From Humibacillus xanthopallidus (GTDB lineage: Bacteria; Actinomycetota; Actinomycetes; Actinomycetales; Dermatophilaceae), in NCBI RefSeq assembly GCF_006716675.1, contig NZ_VFPM01000001.1:682001-746000 (forward strand): DNA of 64,000 nt, in the 5' to 3' direction. This document shows, in pieces, positions 25,511-33,884 of the stretch (positions are counted from its first letter, which is position 1; every line of letters starts with the position of its first letter). The position numbers and the translations under genes were made by a program. The notes under the pieces are model-generated. The model saw only the letters and a list, made by a program, of their open reading frames with translations, did no database searches and had not been told where the DNA came from.

Positions 25511-26233
25511 ATGCGGAGCGGGCAACGGAGTGCCGACACCCTGATGGGCGCGGCGACGGGCACCGGCCCCTCCCCCGCACCGCGTCGCCGGTCGCTCAGC
25601 GCCCGGCAGCGCCTGGCCCGGCGGGCTCGCTGGCGGCGGTGGGCCGCGGCACTGCTCGCGGCTGCAGCCTCCGCCGTCGCCGTGTCGGCCGTGGCCCCGC
25701 GAGCGACCCAGACCGGTGGGCGCGAGGTCGTCGTGGCCGTGCGCGACCTCGCTGCAGGAGCCGTCGTCACCCGCGACGACGTCGAGGTGGTCGCGCGCCC
25801 GGAGGGCACGGTCCCCGAGACCGGCCTCACGGCATACGCCGACGTCATCGGTCGCACGACTGCAACGGTGGTGTCGTCGCGCGATGTCCTGACCGCGGAG
25901 CGGCTCGTCGGGGCCGCCCTGCTCGCGGGGCAGCCTCCGGGCTCGGTGGCGATGTCGGTGCCGGTGCTCGACGTCGGTGACGCGACGCGACCGGGCGCGA
26001 GGGTCGACCTCTACACGACAGCGGCCGGCGAGGCCGCGGCGACGGACGTCGTCGTGCTCGCGGTCCGCCGACCCACGGAGTCTGCGGCTCTGCTCGGGGG
26101 AGGCACCTCACCGCAGCTGACCGTCGCCCTCGACGCGGCCGAGGCGTCCGCGGTGGCACGCAGCCTCAGCGGCCTCGACGGCGGGCAGGGACTCGTCGTC
26201 GCCGTCCGGCCACTGACCGGTCCGTCACAGTAG
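25511..26233 (+). CDS. SAF-domain (CpaB/RcpC-like) membrane-anchored protein
   Basis: A 240-residue protein with a basic N-terminus, one membrane helix (WAAALLAAAASAVAVSAVA) and an outside SAF/beta-clip domain (VVVAVRDLAAGAVVTRDDVEVV). The C-terminal region resembles RcpC/CpaB pilus-assembly proteins (PGARVDLYTT). CpaB-like proteins assist Flp/Tad pilus assembly, but no tad genes are in the window, so the role is uncertain. The start could be ATG 25511 or ATG 25544. Confidence 0.75.
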   Translation: MRSGQRSADTLMGAATGTGPSPAPRRRSLSARQRLARRARWRRWAAALLAAAASAVAVSAVAPRATQTGGREVVVAVRDLAAGAVVTRDDVEVVARPEGTVPETGLTAYADVIGRTTATVVSSRDVLTAERLVGAALLAGQPPGSVAMSVPVLDVGDATRPGARVDLYTTAAGEAAATDVVVLAVRRPTESAALLGGGTSPQLTVALDAAEASAVARSLSGLDGGQGLVVAVRPLTGPSQ

Positions 26234-26393
26234 GCTCGGCACGCACGGTGGCAGGGGCACAGGTCGGCCGCAGCCATCGCACGATCGACCACGACGACCG
26301 TGCCGGCGGCGCTGCCGGGCAGAGGTCACCTCACCGCACCGCGCCGCGGTCGCCAGAGACCCCCTCGGGGGCGCAGAGAAAGGGATCACCTTC

Positions 26394-26777
26394 ATGCTCA
26401 AGGGTTTCAAGGAATTCGTCATGCGAGGCAACGTCGTCGACCTCGCGGTCGCCGTCGTCCTCGGCACAGCCTTCACCGCGATCGTCACCGCGATCGTCAA
26501 CGGGCTCATCAACCCCATCATCGCCGCGATCTTCGGCAAGCCCGACCTGACGCAGGTCGCGAACTTCACCATCAACGGCGCCGAGTTCTCGCTCGGCCTC
26601 ATCCTGGCCGCTCTCTTCAACTTCATCGTCGTCGCTGCGGCGATCTACTTCATCGTCGTCCTGCCGATGAACAAGCTGCTCGAGCGGCTCGCCCAGCGCC
26701 GCGAGCCGGAGCCTGACGCTCCGTCGCCCGAGGTGCTGCTCCTCACGGAGATCCGCGACTCGCTGCGCGCTCGCTGA
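26394..26777 (+). CDS. mscL: Large-conductance mechanosensitive channel
   Basis: A 127-residue MscL with the standard layout. It has LKGFKEFVMRGNVVDLAVAVVLGTAF as N-terminal and first helix, a periplasmic-side loop FTINGAEFS, second helix LGLILAALFNFIVVAAAIYFIVV, and a C-terminal bundle. The homopentamer opens under membrane tension during osmotic down-shock. An AAAGGGATCACCTTC ribosome-binding region precedes the ATG. It is followed immediately by a strong terminator. Confidence 0.96.
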   Translation: MLKGFKEFVMRGNVVDLAVAVVLGTAFTAIVTAIVNGLINPIIAAIFGKPDLTQVANFTINGAEFSLGLILAALFNFIVVAAAIYFIVVLPMNKLLERLAQRREPEPDAPSPEVLLLTEIRDSLRAR

Positions 26778-26783
26778 CCAGCA

Positions 26784-26827
26784 CACGACGAAGGGCGGGA
26801 GCCACCCGGCTCCCGCCCTTCGTCGTG
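26784..26827 (+). terminator. Intrinsic-type terminator after mscL
   Basis: A perfect 20-bp stem (26784-26803 with 26808-26827) with an ACCC loop; the inner arm is GGGCGGGAGCC. It starts 7 bp after the mscL stop and can work in both orientations. Confidence 0.85.
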
Positions 26828-26836
26828 CCGCAATCG

Positions 26837-26914
26837 AATCGAAAGAGCAGTTCGTCGCCGCCCCACGCAACCGCGCGGGCACGCTCCACAGCGCGACGAA
26901 CTGCTCTTTCGATT
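26837..26914. repeat. Palindromic intergenic repeat, family A, copy 1
   Basis: Perfect 22-bp inverted arms at 26837-26858 and 26893-26914, beginning AATCGAAAGAGCAGTTCG, around a 34-nt GC-rich core containing ACCGCGCGGGC. It lies between the convergent mscL terminator and the TPR gene. Two further copies occur at 31735 and 33788. Confidence 0.9.
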
Positions 26915-26938
26915 TCCCAAGGGGGCCGGGGCGGACCG

Positions 26939-27358
26939 TCAGTCGGTGGGCTGCCGGGCGGGCGCCGCATACGCCTGCGGACGCTCAAAGTCACCGAGGA
27001 TCTCGGCGAGGGCGAGCGGGCGCGCGGCCTCGTCGTGACGGCCGGCGCGCTGGAGCGTGCGGCCGAGGAGCAGGTGGGCGTAGCCGTCGGTCGGCGACTC
27101 CGCGGTGATGCGGTTCAACGTCGCCTCTGCGCGGCCGAGCTGCGCCGAGTGGAAGTACGCGCGTGCCAGCAGCAGCCGCAGGTCGTCGGTGCCGTGGAGC
27201 ACTCCGTCCTCGGCGACGGCCGTTGCGCTCTCGGACGTGCCGCCCTCGATCTCCTCGACGAGGTCGGCCAGCGCGAGCGCGGCCTCGCGGAAGTCACCGC
27301 GCTCGAAGAGACCCTGGGCGATCGAGAGCCGCAGGGTGAAGGGCGTCATCGTGTTCAT
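26939..27358 (-). CDS. Small tetratricopeptide-repeat protein
   Basis: A 139-residue all-helical protein with TPR-like pairs: LRLSIAQGLFERGDFREAALALADLVEEI, then LRLLLARAYFHSAQLGRAEATLNRI, then AHLLLGRTLQRAGRHDEAARPLALAEIL. It has no signal peptide or membrane segment. TPR proteins act as protein-protein scaffolds; no partner can be named. ATG 27358 (MNTMTPF) and ATG 27349 are both possible starts. Confidence 0.75.
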   Translation of the reverse strand: MNTMTPFTLRLSIAQGLFERGDFREAALALADLVEEIEGGTSESATAVAEDGVLHGTDDLRLLLARAYFHSAQLGRAEATLNRITAESPTDGYAHLLLGRTLQRAGRHDEAARPLALAEILGDFERPQAYAAPARQPTD

Positions 27359-27418
27359 GCGCCCGTCAACGCACGCACGACCACGCTCATTCCGCCGCCA
27401 CCCCATCGACGCCCTCCC

Positions 27419-27472
27419 CCGATTCGAGGTGATCCCGGCACTGAGGTCGGTGCCATCATCACCTCGAATCGG
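27419..27472. repeat. Palindromic intergenic repeat, family B, copy 2
   Basis: Perfect 15-bp arms, CCGATTCGAGGTGAT (27419-27433) and its complement (27458-27472), with a 24-nt spacer. The inner 13 bp of each arm match copy 1 at 10990-11039 apart from one base, while the spacers differ. It lies between two minus-strand genes, just after the giant helicase stop. Confidence 0.85.
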
Positions 27473-27484
27473 CGTGAGGTCGGG

Positions 27485-30400
27485 TCACTCGTAGTGCGGA
27501 GGGCGCTGCTCCTGCAGCCAGGTGTCGCCGACCCCGGACCCGGCGGGCCGCTCGCCCCAGCCGAGGTCGAGCTCGTCGCTGCTGCGGCCCAGACCCGTGC
27601 CCGGCTCGGCAGCGGCGCCGCCGGCAGCCCCGTCTCCGTCGGCGGCCGGCCCTGCCGCGGCACCGGTGCCCTTGCGGAAGACCCGCCGCCGCTTGCGCTT
27701 CGACGCGGCGCCGGCCGACTTGCCGGGGGCCTTGCCCTTGGGCGACGTGGCGTCGGCTGCGGCTCCCGCACCTGTTGCCGGGCCGTCTCCTGCCGTGCCG
27801 TCGGGGGGCTCCTCCTCTGCGGCGGCTCCGGTCGAGTCGGCTGACACGTCGACCTGGCCTGCGCCGTCGCCGGTCCGGTCGGGGCCGGAGCCGGAGCCGC
27901 TCTCCCTCGGCGGCGGCTGGATCGCCTTGACGATCGTGACGATGCGAGCGATCTCGCGGGCCGGGTCGCGGAAGAGGTCGGTCGTCCACGCACGCTCGTG
28001 CAGCCAGCCGAGCCGGCGCAGCTGCTCGGGGCGCAGGCGGTCACGGTCGCGCGTGCTGTGCAGGGCGGCATACCGCGGCCCATCGGTCTCGACGGCGAGC
28101 AGCCCACGCCCACGGTGGTAGGGGTCCTCGACGACGAGGTCGATGCGGTGGGTCGCGGTGCCGAAGTCCTCGTGCACCGTAAGCCCCTCGCGCCGCAGGC
28201 GGGCGGCGAGGTCGCTGCGCAGCGGATCGGTCGTCATCGGCGCGTTGGCGAAGAGGGTGTCCTCGTCGCCACGCCCACCCCCGGCCTCGGCGTAGGCGAG
28301 GAAGTCGCGCAGCATGATCGCGCCGCGGGCCTTGAGCCGCGCGGGGTCGAGGTCGGACGCGCGCAGCGCCGACACGACCGTCATGCGGGAGCGGGCACGC
28401 GTGATGGCGACGTTGAGACGGCGCTCGCCACCCTCGATGTTGAGCGGTCCGAAGCGGTGCAGGACCCGACCGTGAGGCGTCTTGCCATAGCCGATCGAGA
28501 GGATGATCGCGTCGCGCTCGTCGCCCTGCACCCGCTCGAGGTTCTTGACGAAGAAGCGCTCGTCGCGGTCGTCGGCGAAGAAGGACGCCAGCTCGGGCGC
28601 GCCGCGCAAGGCGTTCGTGACGGCTTCGTCGAGCCGGTCGGCGTGCGTGATGCCGAGGGCGATGACTCCGAGCGACTCGTGCGGGCGGGTGCGCGCGTGC
28701 TCGAGCACCAGCTCGACGACCCGCGCCACCTCGCCGTCGGTCGTCTCGATGGTGTCGACCCCGGCCTGGACCACGGCCTGCCCGTCGACCGGCTCGAAGA
28801 CGACTGCGGAGTCGATCGCGGTGCCGGGGAAGGTCGTGAGCCGCCCGTCGTACATCTGCGTGTTGGCGAAGGCGATGAGCCGCTCGTCGCGGCTGCGGTA
28901 GTGCCACGTGAGGTCACGCGTCGGCAGCGCGGCGGCCAGCACGTCGAGCACCGACTCGAATCCCTCGGTGAGCACGTCGTCGGCGGGCGTCGCGCTCGCG
29001 CTCTGGTCGTCGGACACGACGGTGAAGAAGTTCGTCGGAGGCAGCTGCCGCTCGTCACCCGCGACGACGACCTGCCGCGCGCGTGAGATCGCCGAGATGG
29101 CCTGGGCCGGCTGCACCTGCGACGCCTCGTCGAAGACGACGACGTCGAACCACTTGCCCGGTGGCAGGGTCGACGCGACGACGAGGGGGCTCATCGCCCA
29201 GCAGGGCTTGATCGCGGTGAGGGCGGATGACGCCTGCGGCATGAGATCGCGAAGAGCCTTGTGCCGCCGCGCCTTCCCACCCTCGGCGCGCACGAGCGCC
29301 TCCTGGGCCGGGTTGTCGGCGAGCACCTCGCGCACGTTGCGTGCGACGGCCGCCCGCACGCGCTCGACCGTCGCCTCGAGGTGGGCGCGGTCGGCGGCCG
29401 CGAACTCCTCGACGTCACGCCGCAGCCCCGCGCCGTCGTGGGCGCCGTATGCCGGGTCGCGCACGGTGATCTCCTTGGCCAGCGACGCCCACCACACGTG
29501 GTCGACCTCCGCGATCACCTGGTCGGTGCCGATGCCCCGCCGGGCGAGGTCCTCGACGAGCTCACCGAGGCCGACGCCACGCAGCTCGTCGAGGACCGCC
29601 GTCACCTGCGGCAGGACCGCGATGCGCTCCGGCCGGCTGGCGAGGTCGGCGAGCCGGGTGCGCAGGTCGCCGAGCGGCAGGGCGGCGAGCCGCAGCCCGT
29701 CGCGGCCGGGCCGCAGCCGGGTGTCGAGCCACGCGAGGTCCTCCTCGAGCCCGGAGAGGACGGCGAGGCCCTCGTCGAGCCGCGGGGAGATCTCCGGTCG
29801 GCCTCCACCGCCGACGAGGGCGAACCAGCTCTGCCGCTGCTCGCTCGCCGCGACGAGCTCCGCGTGGAGGTTGGCCGGCGGGCGGCCCGGTCGGAGCAGC
29901 CGCTTCGTCTGCCGGCGGACGCGCCACCGGTCGAGCCAGCCCATGTCGATGTTGCGGGTCTGGCGCCAGTCGCGCGACCCGGTCGCCGCGATGAAGTCGT
30001 CGAGCGGGGTGTCGAAGACCTCGGGCCGGAAGACCTCGAGCGTCTGCCTGACCATCGACATCGTGTGGAAGGCGGACGACCAGTCGTCGACGGAGTTCGC
30101 GCCGGGCACCCGCGACTCGGCGAGGATCTGGTTGAGCTGGTCGCCGAGCGCGTCGAGCCCCCCGCTGCTGCGCCGGCTCGTGATGTCGAGGGCGCGCAGG
30201 GCGTCGTCCTGCGTGAGGATGCGCGCGCCGAACCACGGGTCGTCGTCGTCGCGGGTCCAGGCGCCCAGGCCGACGGCGTCGCGCAGTCGCCGGGCGAGCT
30301 CGGTGATGCGGGTGCGGCTCAGCTTCGCGAGGTCGGCACTCGTCAGGCGCACGTGCGACAGCGGCGCGGGCCGTCGGCTGCCGAGCTCGACGAGGGCCTG

Positions 30401-31663
30401 CTGCACTTGGTGGGCGCTGACGCCCCACGGCTCGCGCGTCTTGTGCAGGGCTTCGACGTGCCGCTGGAGGCGGGCGCGTCGCTCGCGCAGCGTGGCGACG
30501 GCGTCGTCAGCCACGCTCGGGTCGTGCGCGAGCGCGCCGTCGAGGGCCTTCGAGAACTGCTGGGCCGTCGCCCGCTTGTTCGTCGGGCCGTCGTAGGCGT
30601 CGAGCACGAGGTCGCCGAGCCCGAGCCGGTCGAGCCGGGTGAGCACGGCGTCGATGGCCGCGCGCTTCTCGGCGACGAAGAGCACCGACTTGCCCTCGGC
30701 CGCCAGCGTCGCGATGAGGTTGGCGATGGTCTGCGACTTGCCCGTGCCGGGAGGGCCCTTGACGACGAGATGGGCCCCGGCGCGTACGGCCTCGATGACC
30801 GCCTGCTGCGACGAGTCGGCGTCGAGCACGAGGTGCTCGTGCTCCGGGTCCGGGTCGGGGTCGGGATCCGGCAGGCGCAGCCGGACGGCGGCGAGCGCCT
30901 GCTCGTCGCCCGCGAGTGCGGCGACGACGTCGTGGTCTGCGAGCGAATCCCCTTGCAGCGCAAGGTCGGCCACCATGGGTAGTTTGGCGTAGGAGAAGGT
31001 GCCGAGCACGAGGCGCGGGGCGATCGAGAAGTCGGGCACGCGGGCGCACTCGTGTCCGAGGGCGGCATACGCCGGGTAGGGGTCGAAGGTGTTGCCGACG
31101 TCGGCGAGGTCGGCGAGCGCGTCGCCGTCGATCTCGATGCCCTGCTCGGAGCGGAGGTACTCGCGCAGCACGGGGTTGAACTCGACCTCGGGGCCGAGGT
31201 CGATCTCGAAGTCGTCCTGGGCGGCTCCGACGGCGCGCAGCACGCAGGACCGCAGCAGCACCGGCGCTGCCGGCGGACGGGCCGCCCGCGGCACCGACCA
31301 CGTCGCCATGCCGATGGCGAGGAAGCCGGCCGCGATGCCGCGCTCCTCCTTGAGCTCGAGGGCCTTGGCACGGATCGCGCGGGCGCGGCGCCGGGCCTCC
31401 TCGAGCGCCATCGGCTCGCGGACGAGCTCGGTCAGGCGCGTGCCGTGGCCCGCGAGCAGCTTGGCGACGCCGCCGGGGTGGGCGGTCGTGAGGTCGAGCG
31501 TGCCGGAGGGGAGGTCGCGATACCAGAGCAGCGTGTTGCGGCCTCCGAGGTCGACGAGCGTGCGCCGCCACGCCGTGACCGCCGCGGCGACACGGTCGGC
31601 CCGCGGGTCGCCCGAGGTCGACGCAGCCGGGAGGGCAGGGTCGTGCCGGGGGGCGTCCGTCAT
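27485..31663 (-). CDS. Giant DUF4011-SF1 helicase with C-terminal nuclease-like domain (Hhe-like)
   Basis: A 1392-residue multidomain protein. The N-terminal DUF4011-type region includes RRTLVDLGGRNTLLWYRDL. Superfamily 1 helicase motifs follow: Walker A GPPGTGKSQTIANL (about residue 303), motif II VVFDEASQVQPAQA (about 846), the GDERQLPP motif, and RRLNVAITRARSRM near the end of the motor. At about 1170-1265 there is a Vsr/MTES_1575-type restriction-endonuclease-fold segment (DLVVEDPYHRGRGLLAVETDG). The last ~120 residues are low-complexity and basic. Proteins of the DUF4011-helicase-Vsr-DUF3320 type were described as the Hhe antiphage candidate. I do not see a DUF3320 domain here. It is a single gene, flanked by palindromic repeats. 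Confidence 0.85.
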   Translation of the reverse strand: MTDAPRHDPALPAASTSGDPRADRVAAAVTAWRRTLVDLGGRNTLLWYRDLPSGTLDLTTAHPGGVAKLLAGHGTRLTELVREPMALEEARRRARAIRAKALELKEERGIAAGFLAIGMATWSVPRAARPPAAPVLLRSCVLRAVGAAQDDFEIDLGPEVEFNPVLREYLRSEQGIEIDGDALADLADVGNTFDPYPAYAALGHECARVPDFSIAPRLVLGTFSYAKLPMVADLALQGDSLADHDVVAALAGDEQALAAVRLRLPDPDPDPDPEHEHLVLDADSSQQAVIEAVRAGAHLVVKGPPGTGKSQTIANLIATLAAEGKSVLFVAEKRAAIDAVLTRLDRLGLGDLVLDAYDGPTNKRATAQQFSKALDGALAHDPSVADDAVATLRERRARLQRHVEALHKTREPWGVSAHQVQQALVELGSRRPAPLSHVRLTSADLAKLSRTRITELARRLRDAVGLGAWTRDDDDPWFGARILTQDDALRALDITSRRSSGGLDALGDQLNQILAESRVPGANSVDDWSSAFHTMSMVRQTLEVFRPEVFDTPLDDFIAATGSRDWRQTRNIDMGWLDRWRVRRQTKRLLRPGRPPANLHAELVAASEQRQSWFALVGGGGRPEISPRLDEGLAVLSGLEEDLAWLDTRLRPGRDGLRLAALPLGDLRTRLADLASRPERIAVLPQVTAVLDELRGVGLGELVEDLARRGIGTDQVIAEVDHVWWASLAKEITVRDPAYGAHDGAGLRRDVEEFAAADRAHLEATVERVRAAVARNVREVLADNPAQEALVRAEGGKARRHKALRDLMPQASSALTAIKPCWAMSPLVVASTLPPGKWFDVVVFDEASQVQPAQAISAISRARQVVVAGDERQLPPTNFFTVVSDDQSASATPADDVLTEGFESVLDVLAAALPTRDLTWHYRSRDERLIAFANTQMYDGRLTTFPGTAIDSAVVFEPVDGQAVVQAGVDTIETTDGEVARVVELVLEHARTRPHESLGVIALGITHADRLDEAVTNALRGAPELASFFADDRDERFFVKNLERVQGDERDAIILSIGYGKTPHGRVLHRFGPLNIEGGERRLNVAITRARSRMTVVSALRASDLDPARLKARGAIMLRDFLAYAEAGGGRGDEDTLFANAPMTTDPLRSDLAARLRREGLTVHEDFGTATHRIDLVVEDPYHRGRGLLAVETDGPRYAALHSTRDRDRLRPEQLRRLGWLHERAWTTDLFRDPAREIARIVTIVKAIQPPPRESGSGSGPDRTGDGAGQVDVSADSTGAAAEEEPPDGTAGDGPATGAGAAADATSPKGKAPGKSAGAASKRKRRRVFRKGTGAAAGPAADGDGAAGGAAAEPGTGLGRSSDELDLGWGERPAGSGVGDTWLQEQRPPHYE

Positions 31664-31734
31664 CCCTGCAGGCTAACGAATAGGAGGGCGCCGCCCCGGC
31701 ACCGACAGCCGGAACGACGCGGATGCCCCTCCCC

Positions 31735-31815
31735 GCAATCGAAAGAGCAGTTCGTCGCCCCTCTGCGCGACCGCGCGGGCGCGCTCGAGGAGCGACGAAC
31801 TGCTCTTTCGATTGC
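31735..31815. repeat. Palindromic intergenic repeat, family A, copy 2
   Basis: Perfect 24-bp inverted arms (31735-31758 and 31792-31815), the same as copy 1 plus GC at the outer ends. The spacer is 33 nt and holds the shared core GCGACCGCGCGGGCGCGCTC. It lies upstream of the helicase start and downstream of the S15 peptidase stop. Confidence 0.92.
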
Positions 31816-31856
31816 CTGACGGGGGCAAGGAAGAAGCCTCGAGCTCGGCCGAGACC

Positions 31857-33701
31857 TCAGCCCTGCGCCACCGTGAGCGGGAAGGTGCCGGGGGCGGTCG
31901 CCTCCCACGTCGTCGTGTAGGCCCGCAGGTAGCTGTCGAGGTAGGGCGAGCGGGCCCCCTGCGTCGGCACGTCGGTCCGCGGGCTCTGCAGGTCGAGCGC
32001 GAGCGAGGCCTGCGACACGGTGATCGCCTGGCCCGACGGCGACGCCGACCACGAGCGGGTCGTGTTCGTGCCGACCCCGACGACGAGCTGGTGCCCCTTG
32101 CGCAGGGTCCAGTCGGTCGACTTGAGGTCGAAGGCGACGACGCCACCGCGCACGAGCGACATCTGCTCGTCGAACATCACCGCCGTGCCGTCGGGCGCGA
32201 CGTCCCAGAGACGGACGAGCACGTTGCCCGTGCCGCTCGTGTCGAGGGAGACCCGCGGCGTGCCGGTGACGCGCACGTCGTTGACGACCGGCTTCGACCA
32301 CGAGTAGTACGCGTTGCCGTCGTCGGTCGTGCGCGACTTGGGGCCCTTGGCCCGCTCAGTCGGGCCGGACGGCATACCGGGGGCACGCTCCATGTCGTAG
32401 GTGCCCGCGTCGGCCGCGGCCACCCCGGCGACGGGGCGCCCCGCGTCGTCGACGTAGCTGCCCGGCTGGAGACGGACGCTCGTCGAGCGCCGCGCGGCCG
32501 GCCACGTGTCCTGCGCCCGCCAGGTGCCCGTGCTGTCCTCGATGACGTATGCCGGGTCGGTGACTCTCGGCGTGACGCCGAGAAGGTGCGCGTCGTAGAA
32601 GCGCATCACCTCGGCGAACCAGCCCTCGCGGCCCATCCGCAGCACGCCGTCGGCCCCGGTCTCGTTGCCGCGCACGTGCTCCCACTGCCCGAGCCAGCCC
32701 CGCTCGGGACCGGTGTGGTTGTCGAGGTACTGCTCGATGTCCTCGGGCTTCGTGTTGGGCTCGATGAAGCCCTGGGTGACGAAGAGCGGGACATCCGAGC
32801 CCTTCGCCTGCTCGGCGAGGTTGCGTGCCTTCCAGTAGGCCGAGTCGGGGTCGGGGTTCTGGGTGTCGGTGAGGTTGTTGGCGAGGCATTCGGGGTGCGC
32901 GACCTCGTAGGCCGCGTTCTGCTTGTAGCGCTCGGAGTCGTCGGCCATGCCCTTGAGGTTCGCGATGCCGTTGTAGGCCCGTGGGGTGCCGAGGTAGTTG
33001 GGGCGGCGGACGCCGTTGCTGAAGAGGTAGTTGTACATGTCCCACACGGGCTCCTGCGCGACGACGGCCTCGAGGCCCTTCGGTGCGAGGTTGGCGCCGA
33101 CGAGACCGGTCGAGGCGTCGTAGGACTTGCCGTAGAGGCCGACCTTGCCGGTCGACCACGCCTGGCTCGCCGACCACTCGACGGCCGCCTTGACGTCGGC
33201 CTGCTCGCCGGGGCCGACCCAGTCGAGGCAGCCGGTCGAGCCGCCGAATCCGCGCAGGTCGACGAGGACGACGGTGTAGCCGCGCTCCATGAGGTTCGCG
33301 CCCTCGATGAGGTCGTTGAAGCGCTCGGAGGGCCCGGTGCCGGTGAAGCCGTCGTCACCCGTCTGGCCGCGGTGGGCGAAGTACGGGCCGACGGAGAGGA
33401 TGACGGGCGTCTTCGCGCCCGCGGGGAGCCCCGCCGGGCGGAGCACGTCGGCGTGCAGCTCGACGCCGCTGCCGTCGGAGGAGGGGAAGTACTCCTCCGA
33501 CCACAGCGCGCCCACTGGCACGCGGGGGTTCTGCTCGTGGGAGACGGGTGCGCCGGGGGCCGGGATGACGGCGGTGGGCGCGGCGGCGACAGTGGCGACA
33601 GCGCGGATGGTGGTGGCGCTGGCTGTCGGGATGGCGACGGCCGCCATGGTGCACGTGAGGGTGGCGGTCGCCAGCATGGCGAGGGAGCGGGAACGCTGCA
33701 T
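31857..33701 (-). CDS. Secreted S15-family (Xaa-Pro dipeptidyl-peptidase/CocE-like) hydrolase
   Basis: A 614-residue alpha/beta hydrolase. A Sec signal peptide follows the chosen ATG at 33701 (basic start, hydrophobic MLATATLTCTMAAVAIPTASA). The catalytic domain has the nucleophile elbow GLYGKSYDAST, matching the S15 GxSYxG region with the serine in KSY. A C-terminal jelly-roll domain (from about residue 400) is typical of X-Pro dipeptidyl peptidases and CocE/NonD esterases. It is probably secreted or surface-bound, removing Xaa-Pro dipeptides or acting on an ester. An ATG at 33791 would destroy the signal peptide. Family A palindromes stand at both ends of the gene. Confidence 0.88.
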   Translation of the reverse strand: MQRSRSLAMLATATLTCTMAAVAIPTASATTIRAVATVAAAPTAVIPAPGAPVSHEQNPRVPVGALWSEEYFPSSDGSGVELHADVLRPAGLPAGAKTPVILSVGPYFAHRGQTGDDGFTGTGPSERFNDLIEGANLMERGYTVVLVDLRGFGGSTGCLDWVGPGEQADVKAAVEWSASQAWSTGKVGLYGKSYDASTGLVGANLAPKGLEAVVAQEPVWDMYNYLFSNGVRRPNYLGTPRAYNGIANLKGMADDSERYKQNAAYEVAHPECLANNLTDTQNPDPDSAYWKARNLAEQAKGSDVPLFVTQGFIEPNTKPEDIEQYLDNHTGPERGWLGQWEHVRGNETGADGVLRMGREGWFAEVMRFYDAHLLGVTPRVTDPAYVIEDSTGTWRAQDTWPAARRSTSVRLQPGSYVDDAGRPVAGVAAADAGTYDMERAPGMPSGPTERAKGPKSRTTDDGNAYYSWSKPVVNDVRVTGTPRVSLDTSGTGNVLVRLWDVAPDGTAVMFDEQMSLVRGGVVAFDLKSTDWTLRKGHQLVVGVGTNTTRSWSASPSGQAITVSQASLALDLQSPRTDVPTQGARSPYLDSYLRAYTTTWEATAPGTFPLTVAQG

Positions 33702-33787
33702 GAGGTGCCTCTTCGGTGTGAGTGTCCTGGCCCTAGCGACGCTAGAACCGGACAAATCGCCCAGCAACTCGAAGCCGGCGACTCCAC

Positions 33788-33866
33788 GCAATCGAAAGAG
33801 CAGTTCGTCGCCCCTCGGCGCGACCGCTCAGGCGCGCTCCACCGCGACGAGCTGCTCTTTCGATTG
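33788..33866. repeat. Palindromic intergenic repeat, family A, copy 3
   Basis: Arms at 33788-33811 and 33844-33866, identical to copy 2 except for one base in the right arm (GAGCTG for GAACTG) and the last outer base. The core again contains GCGCGACCGC and GGCGCGCTC. It lies between the FGase-like gene stop (33885) and the peptidase promoter region. Confidence 0.92.
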
Positions 33867-33884
33867 TCCGAGGGGCCGCTCGGC

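Noticed and set aside
26837..33866. Palindrome family A as a CRISPR array
   Set aside because: Copies are kilobases apart and separated by genes, with no spacers or cas genes.
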